From: Ceratopteris richardii | Lineage: Eukaryota; Streptophyta; Polypodiopsida; Polypodiales; Pteridaceae | Length of the DNA stretch: 64,000 nt | Direction of reading: 5' to 3' | Assembly (NCBI GenBank): GCA_020310875.1 | Contig: CM035423.1 | Span: forward strand, 116,279,864-116,343,863 | In this document: in pieces, positions 1 to 10,640 of the stretch | Layout: every line of letters begins with the position of its first letter | Numbering within the stretch: the stretch's first letter is position 1 | Notes under the pieces: generated by a model | Told to the model about the DNA's origin: nothing | Seen by the model: only the letters and a program-made list of their open reading frames with translations | Databases searched by the model: none | Program-made: the position numbers and the translations under genes

Positions 1-725
1 GGAGGAATGCTGCATTTTGCCCAAAATAGAGCCTTCACAAACATGTTTTCCAGGTGCCTCAAGTTTGGGCAAAGAGGACACTATTTCAGATTTCTACATG
101 TGTAGCAAACTAGCAAAATTTAGATGACCAAAGCATGCATGCCAAAGCTTTGCATCTAACATAGCATGAGAATCATGTACTGCACATGCCGAATCATTTA
201 CAGATCTTTCATAGTCTATGAGCTTATACAACCCACAACATAAAATGCCAGAAGCAATAATGACATCGCCATTTGATAGATCATGAATTGTACATCTGTC
301 ATCAACAAATTTCACAACCAAGCCAATCTTGACTAATGCAAAAACTGATAACAGATTTTTCTTGATCCCTGGCACAAACAAAGCATCTGACAAAGTGAAA
401 GAACTACCATCAACAGTAGTCAAAATGATCTTACCAACTCCCATAACAGGATAAGAGGAGTTGTTGGTGCATGTAACAATATTCCCTATAGGGGCAGGCT
501 CCAGTGAAGAGAAGAAACTGCTTTGCGAGGTAATATGTTTGGTCGCCCCACTATCAAAGTATCAAACATTTGAGTCTATTGCAGACATGCACTGCTCATC
601 AGAAGATGGGTCAAAACTGCAAACAGTAGTAAACACCCATTCTTCATCCTGCACAAGGTTAGCAGACTCTGTTTTTGGGGTAGAGGCCTCTGCAACAACC
701 ATTCAAACCTCTTTTTTCTTTGCCT
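1..725 (-). pseudogene. Copia protease and GAG-pre-integrase remnant
   Basis: The part nearest 725 encodes the retropepsin of a Copia polyprotein. The catalytic Asp-Ser-Gly-Ala-Thr is intact (complement of 547-555), but a nearby Trp codon is now TGA. An open stretch at 94-444 follows with the C-terminal protease strand and the start of the GAG-pre-integrase domain, including the Leu-Trp-His-Ala and Gly-His-Leu-Asn zinc-binding positions. The product would release mature proteins from the polyprotein in virus-like particles. The frame breaks twice and the window edge cuts the integrase. Confidence 0.85.
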
Positions 726-1644
726 CTTTTGCAACCAGTTTAGGGTAGTTCTTTATGATATGATCATTTCCTTTACAGTACTTGCAAAACAATTTCTTCT
801 TTTTTTATTTCATTTCATCTTTGTCTTCCCTATTCGATTGTGCAGAATTAGCAGATTTTTGCTTACTACTTGAAGAGCTCCATTTTCCTTTGCCCTTTTG
901 ACTAGCCAGGAAAGCTTGATCTGCAATACACATAATGGATGTGTTCTGCCTGGACTGATCTTCCTTCAACAGAACAGAGACTAACTCCTCAAATGACAAG
1001 GCATTTGGATTTCCTTTCATCATCAACCAAAGAGTATAAGCAAAACTTTGATATGAATCAGGAAGACCATTCAGAATGGTCTGCACAAGTGAGCTATCAG
1101 GTATAAACTCATCAACAAAAATCAGCTGTTCCTTCAAGTCTTTGATCTTTGTTAGAAAACTGCCCATAGAATCACCTTCATTCATGTGCTCACTCTCCAA
1201 TTGTTTTTGGAGGTAAGCAACACAAGCCTCATTCCTAGCTTGGTATAATGTGGTAAGTGTATCCCAAGCATCCTTAGCTGTTCTACAAGAGCGAATGTGA
1301 GGAATAATGGCACGTTTGACACATAAAGCTATCAATGCATGTGCCTGAGAAACTCTGCCATCCCAACGAATCTACTCTACAATAGGTGCAGTAGAAACCA
1401 TAGCATGAACAAGAATCTGCAGAATATCATCATCTTCGACACCATCTCCATCAGCTCCAGCACTTGTATTGGCAGTACCTGTATTCGTAGGTGTAATAGG
1501 ACATCTTTCAACACCCTGCACAATATTCCACAGTCCTTTTGCAACCAATACATGTTGCATCATATAAGCCCATAACGGGTAGTTGGTACCATCCAACTTA
1601 GCCTCAACAGCCAACATACAAAATACATCATTGCTTTCAGCCAT
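726..1644 (-). pseudogene. Copia-A gag remnant
   Basis: Structural gag gene of Copia-A. The start codon is the ATG at complement 1642-1644. The N-terminal part (1372-1644) carries the family pattern LDGTNYP-LWAYMM; the central part (805-1335) is the UBN2-type gag domain with the A-x-D-A-W-D-T-L motif and LESEHMNEGDS. A zinc knuckle lies near 736-792, CX2CX4H with the last Cys changed to Tyr. The two halves are in different frames, so a frameshift lies near 1335-1375. Capsid function is inferred from the family. Confidence 0.85.
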
Positions 1645-1967
1645 GGCCGGTGACTCAAATACCTTGATGCAAAAAATTGACTGTATCTCAAAGAGTTGAA
1701 CAGAACTACCTAGACGAATTCTGCTAAACCTGTAGCAGACTTTGAGATGCTTATACTGGGAAACCGAAACTGGTATATACCTTTTGCACAAAAAGATAAA
1801 ATAGCCTGCACAAGCACTACAATAGTGCATTCAAAGGTCGAAACGAGCTCAGATCATGATTTTGACACTACTCAACGAAGCTGTTTTAATCTCGGGAACA
1901 CCTTGAGTATGCTCACCAAAATTCATGCGATTTTGAGAAGACGATGCCCTAGATGAAGCAATGACCT

Positions 1968-1979
1968 GCTCTGATACCA
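1968..1979 (-). other. Primer-binding site, initiator tRNA-Met, of A1
   Basis: The complement reads TGGTATCAGAGC, an exact match to the usual Copia primer-binding site, two bases inside the LTR end. It fixes the minus orientation of A1. Confidence 0.95.
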
Positions 1980-1981
1980 AT

Positions 1982-2212
1982 TGTTGGAGTTAGACGTCTG
2001 CAGAAGCACGCAAACAACGCAAGGAAGAAGAAGAAGCTTGGAGCACAACACACAATACTGAATGTATTACCACTAGAATGTACAAAGATAAGTCACCCAT
2101 TAGGGCTATAGGAATATATACAAGTCGGGGGAAAAAAACCTCCGAAAGAGGGAAAAAAGTGCCCTGGTGGTCCTAGAGTGTTCACACACATCACTATCTA
2201 AATATATCAACA
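1982..2212 (-). repeat. Copia-A LTR (5' LTR of A1), 231 bp
   Basis: Begins TGTTGGAG and ends TATCAACA, a TGTTG/CAACA terminal inverted pair. It matches the LTRs at 8087-8317, 11885-12112, 22052-22277, 24718-24961 (reversed), 35133-35232 (partial) and 38800-39030. A short GAA/TTC tract sits inside it. Confidence 0.93.
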
Positions 2213-3370
2213 AAAACAACAAAATGGGAAGGAAATTGGCTAAGAGCATCAGCTACAACATTAGTTTTACCAGGCTGATATTGGATCATGGGTTGGAAAT
2301 TTTGAATGAATGATGCCCATTTAAGATGTCGATCAGAGATTAAGGGCCGATTTAATAAATGCTTAATAGCCTGTTGACCGGTTTTAATTAAGACTTCAGA
2401 GCCCATAAGTTAGTGTTTCCAAATTCGTAAAGCATGCACAACCGCTAACAATTCTTTATCATATGTACTATAATTGTTTTCTGAGGGCTTAAGCTTCCTA
2501 CTCTCAAATGCAATGGGATGATCATCTTGCATTAAAACAACACCTATTCCTAAACCACTAGCATCAGTAACAACATGAAAGGGTTGTGAAAAATCACGTC
2601 ACTGTAAAACAGGTGCATGTGAAAGTGCATGTTTGAGTTTTTCAAAGGATTGTTGTTGGGTAAGTCCCCATGCACATTTTATTTTCTTTTTCAATAACAA
2701 GGTAAGAGGCAATGCTAAATAAGAAAAGTTTTGAACAAACTTCCTATAGAAACTAGCCAACCAAAGAAAAGAATGAACATCATTGACTGATTGTGGTGCA
2801 GGCCATTCTACTATAACTTGAATCTTTTTTGGATCCACATGCACATCTTTACTTGAAATAATATATCCTAGATATTCTAGCTTACGTTGAAAGAAGTAAC
2901 TCTTTTTAGGATTAGCATAAAGTGTGTTTTCTCGTAGTAAATGAAAAATTGTTTTAAGATGCTTCTCGTGCTCACTATCGTTCTTACTGTAAACAAGTAT
3001 ATTGTCAAAAAATACAAGAACAAAAGCTTGGTAATCAAGAAAAATGTTGTTCATCATTCGTGCAAATGTAACAAGGGCATTAGTAAGTCCAAAGGGCATT
3101 ACCATAAATTCATAATGGCTGGTTTTAGTTCTAAATACAGTCTTAAAAATATCACTTTGCATCATACGAATCTGATGGTATCCCAATTTTAGATCAATTT
3201 TACTAAAGACATGAGCTCCTCATAATTTATCTAAAAGATCATCTATTCGAGGAATAGGGTATCTATTCTTTATTATGATCTTGTTAAGGGCTCTATAATC
3301 AATGCACATTTGATAAGTTTTATTCTTCTTCTCTACTAAGAGAACTGGTGCTCCAAATGGGGAAGAACTA
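2213..3370 (-). pseudogene. Gypsy J reverse transcriptase and RNase H
   Basis: RT covers about 2599-3370 and RNase H about 2213-2600. Visible RT motifs are MGYHQIRM, the VMPFGLTNA block and the thumb region LEYLGYIIS. The catalytic Asp-Asp pair is Asp-Asn here (complement of 3001-3006), which fits one G-to-A change on the coding strand and would abolish polymerase activity. RNase H retains HLKW near a tether region and ends in NVVADALSQFP just before the A1 LTR. The reading frame breaks near 3190 and 2600. Confidence 0.88.
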
Positions 3371-4195
3371 GGCCTTAGGTAGGTCTTTTACTTGGTTTTC
3401 TATTTCCTTTTGGTGTAGTGGGCCATGTCTATAAGGTGCTTTATGAGGAGGAGAACTACCAGGGACTATGTCTATGCTATGGTCAAAGGATCCTCGAGAT
3501 GGTGGTAGTTTAGAGGGATACTCAGACATAAAACAATCCGTATAAGTAGTCATGAAAGGTTTATGTGCATCAGGAAGTGTATGAGTATAATCATTGATGA
3601 CATTGACAAAAACAATGCATGAACTGAATCCTTTCCTAAATGCAGATTTTAGTTGAGTATGACTAATCAATGGAAATGGCTGGAAATCATGCCGTGAAGA
3701 CAAAGTAATGATTTGACCTTTAAATTCAAAGTTAAAGGTATGTGTATGGTGGTCAATGTGTGGGTTATAATGATGAAGAAAAGGCATACCTAGTATAACA
3801 TCGCAAGATTGCAAAGGTGCAATTAAAAATGTTCGTGAATGAACATATGGACCTATGCTAATCGTAACATCTTGCACTTCTCGTGTTACATTATAACGAT
3901 TACCTTGAAATGCAACTTTTACTTTATACAAGGAATAAAACGTTTCTAATTTAAGTTCTTGTACTAATAAATGTGAAACAAAGTCATGTGAACTACCATC
4001 GTGATGTAAAATTTTAACGAGTTTGTTATTTATAGTACTCTGCATGCAAAGTAGAGAATGAAGAGAGATATCATTACCCAAGGTACTTAAGTCCTTCTCC
4101 AATGATTCCTCTATCCAAAGAGGAGGAATTTCTTCATTATGGGCCTCCATGTTATGTAATTGAGCTATAGCTAGTTTCATGTTAAGAGGTCGCAA
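3368..4195 (-). pseudogene. Gypsy J protease and linker ORF, 275 codons
   Basis: Open for 275 codons. The middle encodes a Gypsy retropepsin: the catalytic region reads HHDGSSHDFVS, where DTG or DSG is usual, so Asp-Gly-Ser is kept in altered form. The flap and second half follow with VILGMPFLHHYNP, the typical GMDWL-like strand. The C-terminal part, with PYRHGPLHQKEIENQV, is the linker that leads into RT. Downstream RT is in a different frame. The family cleaves the gag-pol polyprotein. Confidence 0.82.
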
Positions 4196-4198
4196 CTA

Positions 4199-5192
4199 GC
4201 ACTTCGTTTTTGTATGTCCAGGTTTACCACAATTCTAGCAGGTGATTCATGGTTGCTTCTGTTGGGCATCCATCACTGAAGTTTGTAGGGTAGGTGGTTT
4301 GGTAGGTTGGAGAGATGAAGCAACAAGTGCAATTGAGTAGTTAAATTGCAGTGGATGAGGAAAACTAGAGTAAGATGGGGCATTAAAATTACGTTTCATG
4401 GGAAGATTTGGTTTAAAAAAAGTGGCCGTTGACGTGGTTGTTGTAGATGGATTGACTTGGTTATGGACTGGAATTCTTTCTCTGCATCATAAGCAAAAGA
4501 TATAGCCTCATTTAGTGTTGTAGGTCGTAGGGTGTGAAGCTTAGCTTGGATTCCCAACTCCAAACCATCTTCGTATTTACACTGCAAGCTATCCACCGAT
4601 ACATCTTCAAGCATTCAAACCATATGTAAATTTTGCCAGAACCGCTTCGTGTAGGTAGTGACTGTATCACCCTCCTTCCATGTAAGGGTCGTCCATGCAA
4701 GTCGAACATGTAAATGGTATTGAGGAGGAAGAAAAGAATCCTTCACTTTATCTTGGAAAGCCTTCCATGTTGTTGGACGCTCTGTACTGTGCTGTAGGAC
4801 ATTCCACCAAAGTTGAGCTTTTCCTACTAAATAATTAGTGGCAAATTTGACTTTTTCACTTTCAGCATATGTTTCATCAGTATAAAAATCATCAAATTGT
4901 GATAGCCATGAAAGGACTAAAAGGCCCTCCTTACGGCCATCAAGCCGTAAAAACTAATAATTTTTAACACCAATCTTGGAATGTGTGCCATTCGATTGGC
5001 GGAGACAATAGTTTTGACCACCTTAGTAAGGTTATCTTCATTAGTTTGCATCTTCTGCAGTACTTCGTCACATTGTCGGATCTTGTTATGAGCACCTCAA
5101 AGTTCATGCCGCAGGAGCTCAAGTTGTTGCTCGAGTGTTATCTCGGGTAGAGGTGACTCACCGAAATCCTCCGTGGTGTTCGTAGGGTCCAT
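4199..5192 (-). pseudogene. Gypsy J gag
   Basis: Gag starts at the ATG complement 5190-5192. The first ~30 codons are acidic and Leu/Gln-rich and look like a short coiled coil (TLEQQLELLRHEL). The capsid domain lies between about 5000 and 4400, in several frames. A CCHC zinc knuckle ends it at 4199-4240: C-x2-C-x4-H-x4-C is complete but the second codon is TAG, one C-to-T change from CAG. Order gag-protease-RT is normal for Gypsy. Confidence 0.75.
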
Positions 5193-5758
5193 GAGGATGT
5201 AGAGAACAAAAGACTCTTGTTAGATATGTAAAAACAATTTTTGAGATTGTTTGAGTTAAAATGCGAAAGGAAGGGTTGTTCTTGGGAATTGAAAAAGTAA
5301 GAAAGAGATGGAAGTTGTGTTAAATATAAGAAAAGAGAAGTAGAGTGACAACACAAAGAGATAGTGTAGTGGTAAAACACTTCCCTTGTGTGACTGAGGT
5401 TGTGGGTTCAAATCCTCCCACTTTGGTGAATATAAAACTCCTTATTGCCACTCATAAACTAAAATTGGTTCGCCTATAGCCAATGACTGCCAATGGTCGC
5501 CAAGGGAGCCTTGGGTGCCAAAGATGCCAAAGTAATGCCTAAGTTCTATGCCTTAGTCAATGCCTTGGAGTATGCTGACGGAGTAAACGTAGGTTTTGGT
5601 TTTGGAACAGAAACCAGAAACTAAAACAGGAACAGGAAACGGAAAAGGAACCGGAATAAAAAATGGAAACGAAAAACAGAATCAGAATCTGATCACAAAT
5701 AGAGAATAGCATCGCCAAAATGAACAGAAATAGACCCCTCTGTAGTGACGCATGCAAG
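5193..5758 (-). other. Gypsy J 5' leader, non-coding
   Basis: Between the gag start and the primer-binding site. It has no coding signal on the J strand. A tRNA-like Pol III box pair on the opposite strand lies at 5355-5425 and is listed separately. Near 5590-5680 the plus strand has a run of short GGAAACAGAA-like repeats. Confidence 0.6.
5355..5425 (+). other. tRNA-like Pol III promoter (A box and B box), possible SINE head
   Basis: An A-box-like TAGTGTAGTGG at 5362-5372 is followed 32 bases later by the B box GGTTCAAATCC at 5405-5415, which matches the consensus GGTTCRANTCC. Spacing fits a tRNA gene. The anticodon arm does not fold cleanly and acceptor pairing is weak, so it is a tRNA-derived sequence or SINE head, not a working tRNA gene. 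It lies antisense in the leader of Gypsy J. Confidence 0.5.
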
Positions 5759-5770
5759 GCTCTGATACCA
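5759..5770 (-). other. Primer-binding site, initiator tRNA-Met, of Gypsy J
   Basis: The complement reads TGGTATCAGAGC, one base inside the LTR end at 5772. Confidence 0.93.
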
Positions 5771-5771
5771 C

Positions 5772-6273
5772 TGTTACCAAGATCTTGCTCACATGCACAC
5801 AGAGGTTATGGATGCAAAAAACACACAAAAAATAGACACACCAGAAGATGAGACAGAACACAATACTGAGTGCAATCTCCCCCCATGCACTCTGTTTCGA
5901 CAGTCCACAGAGTGCATGTACTTATAGGAAATTTTGATTATGTTGAAATAGTGGTTACATGAGAGCAGCTTCGAAAAGCATGCGTGAAAGTAAAAGTTGG
6001 TAACTTTTGTAGAAAGCCTTTGCTTTCAGTATAAGAAATTGCGGTCTACAATGACCCTTATTCTAACCACTACTTTTCTAACTATTTCTAACAATAGAAC
6101 CTACTACACGAGTTTATTTACAAACTAAATTATAAGTTGGATTATTGATGTCCGCCCTAAAGTCGGATTATTGATGTCCGCCCTTTCATGCCTTTCACGC
6201 CCTCATGAATCTTCAACTGCTATATCAAAAACACCAAAACACATTAATACATGAATAAATTAACACTCCAACA
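5772..6273 (-). repeat. Gypsy J LTR (5' LTR), 502 bp
   Basis: Runs from TGTTACC to CCAACA, next to the primer-binding site. It holds an internal direct duplication: a 20-base unit (GGATTATTGATGTCCGCCCT) at 6139-6158 and again at 6165-6184. Only one LTR of this element is in the window, so age cannot be judged. Confidence 0.85.
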
Positions 6274-6812
6274 ATGCCTTGTTCAACACATTCCATAATT
6301 TATAACAAGAAAAGTGCTCCAAAAGCTTAGAAGATGCTATAAAGTTAGCACAAATCTAGGAGGATCATGCTAAAACTGGAGCACAACCACTTTATCTTAT
6401 TGAGGAAAATAAAAACTTTAAAAGAGGTAAAAGAAAGTTAGGCATTTTCAACAAAGAAGACTTTAAGACTCCTAGATCTTCGCGACCAAGACTTGACCTT
6501 GACGTCTAGGAGAAAGCAAAAAATGAAAACCTTTGCTTTAAGTGCCTCAAATCAAGACATCTTAGTAAGAATTGTACTACAAGGGTGCAATAAAAAGCCA
6601 CCCGTGAGCAGATAGGGAAAGATAAGGCAGGAATCCACTTAGTCCAAACTTTAAATCTTGAAAATAGCAAAGGTTGGAAAAAAGTGGAGGTCCTTCATGA
6701 AGACTGCATGCATCAATGTTGTTTGTTTGATTCAATATGGGTCCAAAATCAGTTTGGACCTTATGAATTAGTCTAAATTCATGCTTGCATAAGAGGGGAA
6801 AAGGCCAGAGTC
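6274..6812 (+). pseudogene. Chromovirus C gag C-terminus with zinc knuckle
   Basis: The clearest piece is a CCHC zinc knuckle at 6534-6575 (C-x2-C-x4-H-x4-C), preceded by a basic stretch and followed by a stop. Upstream sequence to 6274 is gag-like but broken. The stretch after 6600 leads into protease and has stops. This is the nucleocapsid part that binds the element's RNA. Confidence 0.75.
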
Positions 6813-7282
6813 ATGATAGACGACTCAATCATCCATAATTTCTTAAACTACTCACTGGTGAAGAGATTGAAGTTACCCCAACAGAAGTCACCACATCAAT
6901 ATATAGTATCCATGATGCAAGGCCAAGGCAAGAAGGTCTGGGATACTATGATTTGTGACCTGGAAATAGAATTTCAAGGTTACAAAGAGAAACTAGGCTT
7001 ACAGATCATGCAGATGGAAAGAACTAATGTAGTTTTGGGTAGGGAGTGCCTTTCGGCCTTAGGAAAAACACTTAAAATACTTTGAAATTTGATAAGAATG
7101 GAATTCGTTACCTAATTCAAGGAGAGCATGATGTGTCGAGTACTCCATTGATTTCAAGCATGGAATTAAAAAGAATTGTAAATACCCAAAAAGTGAAAGC
7201 TTTTATGATACTAAACAATGTTTATAATATGAATCCAGTTCCTTATGTCTCGTCTCCATTATTTGAATATGAAACATTCTAA
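6813..7282 (+). pseudogene. Chromovirus C aspartic protease
   Basis: Retropepsin-like stretch. The catalytic region reads MIDDSIIHNFLN, where LxDSGAxHNFI is usual; the first Asp stays but the following Ser-Gly-Ala is lost. The second strand ends with VVLGRECLSALG, the usual G-x-x-W-L position. One frameshift at about 7082 separates the two open pieces. Inactive by inspection. Confidence 0.75.
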
Positions 7283-8086
7283 TTTAAGTGTTTAATGAAT
7301 AATTATCGGGATGTTTTTACAAAGGAACTTCCTCATGGCTTACCTCCTTCTTGTGGACAAGTTGCTCCCAAGAACTAAGCCTATATGTAAACCCCCCTAT
7401 AGACTCCCATTTTTCGAGCAAGCTGAAGTAGGGAAACAACTAAAGGAATACCTAAATAAGGGATTCGTTCAGCCTAGCCTTTCACCCTAGGCAGTACCCA
7501 TTCTCTTAGTGAAGAAAAAAGATGGATCAATGAGACTACACATTGACTATCGAGCCCTGCATAAAGTTACAATAAGAATAAATATCCAATGCCCCAAATT
7601 GATGATTTATTTGCTCAACTAAAGGGGCTGTGATATTTTCAAAACTTGATCTCCGTCAAGGATATCATCAAATTAGGATTAGATCTAAAGATGTTCCTCA
7701 AACAACTTTGAGAAGTAAATATGGGTATTTTGAATTTTTAGTCATGCCTTTCAGACTTACAAATGCCCTGGTTACGTTCATGATGTTAATGAACACCATA
7801 TTAAGTCCTTATTTGGGAAATTTTATAGTTGACTTCCTTGACGACATTCTTTTCTATAGTCAGGATGTAGTTTCTCACTTAGAACATCTAGAAAGAGTTT
7901 TCCAAGTTCTAAGAGAAAATAGATTATTCAAAAAAGAAGTGAATTCTTTTCAACAGAATTCAGATATCTTGGACACATTATATATGAGAAAGGTATTCAA
8001 GTAGATCCTGAAAAGGTCCAGGTTATTCTTAACTGGCCTCACTCTAAAACTATTACGGAACACCAAAGTTTTTTAGGGTTAGGAGG
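7283..8086 (+). pseudogene. Chromovirus C reverse transcriptase
   Basis: About 7283-7500 is the linker and finger region; [16 protein letters not shown] (near 7520) is the RT entry motif. From 7630 the frame is open for 124 codons with FSKLDLRQGYHQI, VMPFRLTNA and the catalytic FLDD at 7834-7845, where YIDD is usual. The frame shifts near 7940. It stops at 8086 where Copia-A copy 2 inserted; the coding sense continues at 12118. Confidence 0.88.
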
Positions 8087-8317
8087 TGTTGGAGTTAGGT
8101 GTCTGTGGAAGCACGTGAACAACACAAGGAAGAAGAAGAAGCTTGGCACACAACACACAATACTGAATGTATTACCATTAGAATGTACAAAGATAAGTAA
8201 TCCGTTAGGGTTATAGGTGTATATACAAACAGAGGGAAAAAAACCTCCTAAAGAGGGAAAAAGATGCCCTAGTGGTCCTAGTGTCTTCACACACATCACT
8301 ACCTAAATATATAACCA
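8087..8317 (-). repeat. Copia-A LTR (3' LTR of B), 231 bp
   Basis: Starts TGTTGGAG. The right end is ATATAACCA, two changes from the family ATATCAACA. Aligned by eye with the partner LTR at 11885 it shows scattered substitutions and small indels, so B is fairly old. Confidence 0.92.
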
Positions 8318-8339
8318 AATTTGTGTTGGGAGTGATAAT

Positions 8340-9877
8340 GTGAACAAGGACTTGGAACTCATGTATAAGGAAGCGCCAAGCTATGTGGAATCAATCCACA
8401 AAAGAAAGTAAGCCCAAAGCTTTGCAAAAAGCTTCAAACTTCTCCCGAGGCAGAGCCTTTGTGAAAAGGTTTGCAATGTTCTCCTACATGGGCACATATG
8501 CCAAGCGGATCTCTCTAGCAAAGAACCTCTCCCTGACATAATGATAATGCACCTCAATGTGCTTAGTGCAAGCATGCAACACAGGGTTCCTCACAACTGC
8601 CAATGCTCCGTGACTGTCAATCAAGATGGTGGTGGTAGGCATCTGAGCTACACACACTCAACATTCATTGTGAAAGCTGCCCTATACTCATCCTCACAAC
8701 TGGAAGTGGCCATAGTGGGCTGCTTCTTGCTTAACCAAGATATACATGAGCTATCAAGCATGAAGTAGAAGCCACTAGTGGACACACGAGTGTCATAACA
8801 ACCAGCCCCAATCACTGTCAAAAAAATCATGCAAATATGGCGATAGTGATCCCCCCTTGGGATAAAACAATCCAAGTAGCCGAGTACCACTTAAGTAGCG
8901 AACGATGCGCTTAACCGCCTGTCAATGCTTGACACCTGGGCAATGCATAAACCTGCTCATCTGTGAGACAACAAAGTGGATATCTGGCCAAGTAATGCAT
9001 AAGTAAATCAAGCATCCAACAGCCTGCTGATAGAGAACAACATCAAATGCATCTCCAGGATCATGAAGACTCAATCATAAACCTATCTCCTTAGGAGTGG
9101 CAATAGGTTTGTAGCCTTCAAGGCCAAAATGTTGCAATAATGTGTCAATATATTTCATTTGACACAAAGCTATTCTGCCATCAACTTGCATAAAATGGAT
9201 GCCCAAATAATGATGCAAATGCCCCAAATCAGACATCTCAAATGAGGCATGCAGATCAGACTTAAAATCAACAATATGCTTCTCATGAGGACTAGTGAGA
9301 AACATGTCATCAACATACACAACAATGATTAGACACATCATTAGCACACTTAACATATAAGGTGCTCTCTGTTGGACTGTTCTCAAAACCATGTGCAATC
9401 AGATAGGCATGTATCTTTTCATACCAAGCACGTGGTGCTTGTTTTAAACCATATAATGCCTTCTTTAACTTGCACACTTGGTTTTCATGCCCTTTCTGCA
9501 CAAAACCATGAGGCTAAAAAACATACACTTCTTCATGCAAGTCACCATTCAGAAATGTAGATTTAATGTCCAATTGATGTAGATTCCAACCATGATGAGC
9601 TGCAAAGTGCATAGATGCTACGGACAGTAGTCATTCGGCATGTAGGTGCAAAAGTCTAATCAAAATCAATGCCTCTTTCCTGTGCATAACCATTTGCAAC
9701 AAGCCTGGCCTTATACCTATCAACTATTCCATTAGACTTACACTTCAGCTTGTATACCCACTTAGTGCAAATGGTCTGCTTGCCAGGAGGCAAGTCACAT
9801 AAAGACCAGGTACTATTTTTCATTATAGCATCATATTCAGATTGCATAGCACCCATCCAATTTTCTGAATTTTGTGC
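8340..9877 (-). pseudogene. Copia-A RT and RNase H of B
   Basis: Read from right: RT entry with WVYKLKCKSNGIVDRYKARLV (9656-9800), LYGLKQAPRAWYEKI (near 9440), the YVDDM catalytic motif (near 9310), LGIHFMQVDGRIALC (9180) and RNase H with SGFYFMLDSSCISWLSKKQP (near 8750). The ending, near 8450, has the MEKFEAFRKALGL-type tail seen in copy G. Open pieces are in different frames. RNase H removes the RNA strand during reverse transcription. Confidence 0.88.
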
Positions 9878-10640
9878 GATAGTTACCAAAAGAGGGTGTC
9901 TGCATAAGACCACATACATCATTGTGAACAAGTTGCAATTCCTGTGTAGCTTGAACAGAACCATCTTTTGGGAATGAGGAATGCTGCATTTTACCCAAAA
10001 TATAGCCTTCACATACATGTTTACCAGGTGCCTCAAGTTTGGGTAGAGAGGACACCATTTCAGATTTCTGCAAGAGTAGAAAACTAGCAAAATTCAGATG
10101 TCCAAAGCATGCATGCCAAAGCTTTGCATCTGACATATCCTGAGAATCATGTACTACACATGCTCAATCATTCACACATTTTTCATAATCTATGAGCTTA
10201 TAGATCCCATGAGATAAAATGCCCAAAGCAATAATCACATCACCATTCGACAGATCATGAACTCTACATCTCTTATCAACAAATTTCACAACCAAGCCAA
10301 TCTTGGCCAAAGTCAAAACTAATAACAAATTCTTCTTCATCCCTAACACAAATAAAGCATCTGACAATGTAAAAGAAATACCATCAATAGTAGTCAGAAT
10401 GATATTTCCAACTCCCATAACATGATAAGAGGAGTTGTTGGCACATGTAATAGTATTCCTTGTAGGGGCAGGCTCGAGTGAAGAGAAGAAACTGCACTGC
10501 AAGGTAATATGTTTGGTCACCCCACTGTCAAAGTACCAAACATGTGAGTCTACTGTAGACATGCACTGCTCATGAGAAGATGGGTCAAAATTGCAAACAA
10601 TACTAAATGCCCATTCTTCATCTTGCACGAGATTAGCAGA
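9878..10640 (-). pseudogene. Copia-A protease and GAG-pre-integrase of B
   Basis: The open frame at 10164-10712 gives protease with YFDSGVTKHIT (Ala to Val after DSG). 9878-10136 gives GAG-pre-integrase with LWHACFGHLNFAS. It ends after TPSFGN and at 9877/9878 joins RT sequence, replacing the integrase core. Comparison with copy I shows that about 730 bp are missing. Confidence 0.85.

Larger units (their letters stand above)
1..2212 (-). mobile_element. Copia-A copy 1 (A1), 5' half, truncated by window edge
   Basis: Minus-strand Ty1/Copia element. Reading from the right it has a 5' LTR, an initiator-tRNA-Met primer-binding site, gag, protease and the start of the GAG-pre-integrase domain, then leaves the window at position 1. 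Its LTR abuts the RNase H part of Gypsy J, so A1 probably inserted into J. The same family recurs at 8087-12112, 22052-23657, 24718-25632, 35133-39030 and 47263-48326. Several stops and frameshifts make it inactive. Confidence 0.9.
2213..6273 (-). mobile_element. Gypsy J, minus strand, 3' part missing
   Basis: Ty3/Gypsy element read from right to left: LTR (5772-6273), Met-tRNA primer-binding site, leader, gag, protease, RT and RNase H, where it is interrupted by A1's LTR at 2212. Integrase and the other LTR are not in the window. Its right LTR abuts the gag of chromovirus C, consistent with J having inserted into C. Confidence 0.85.
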
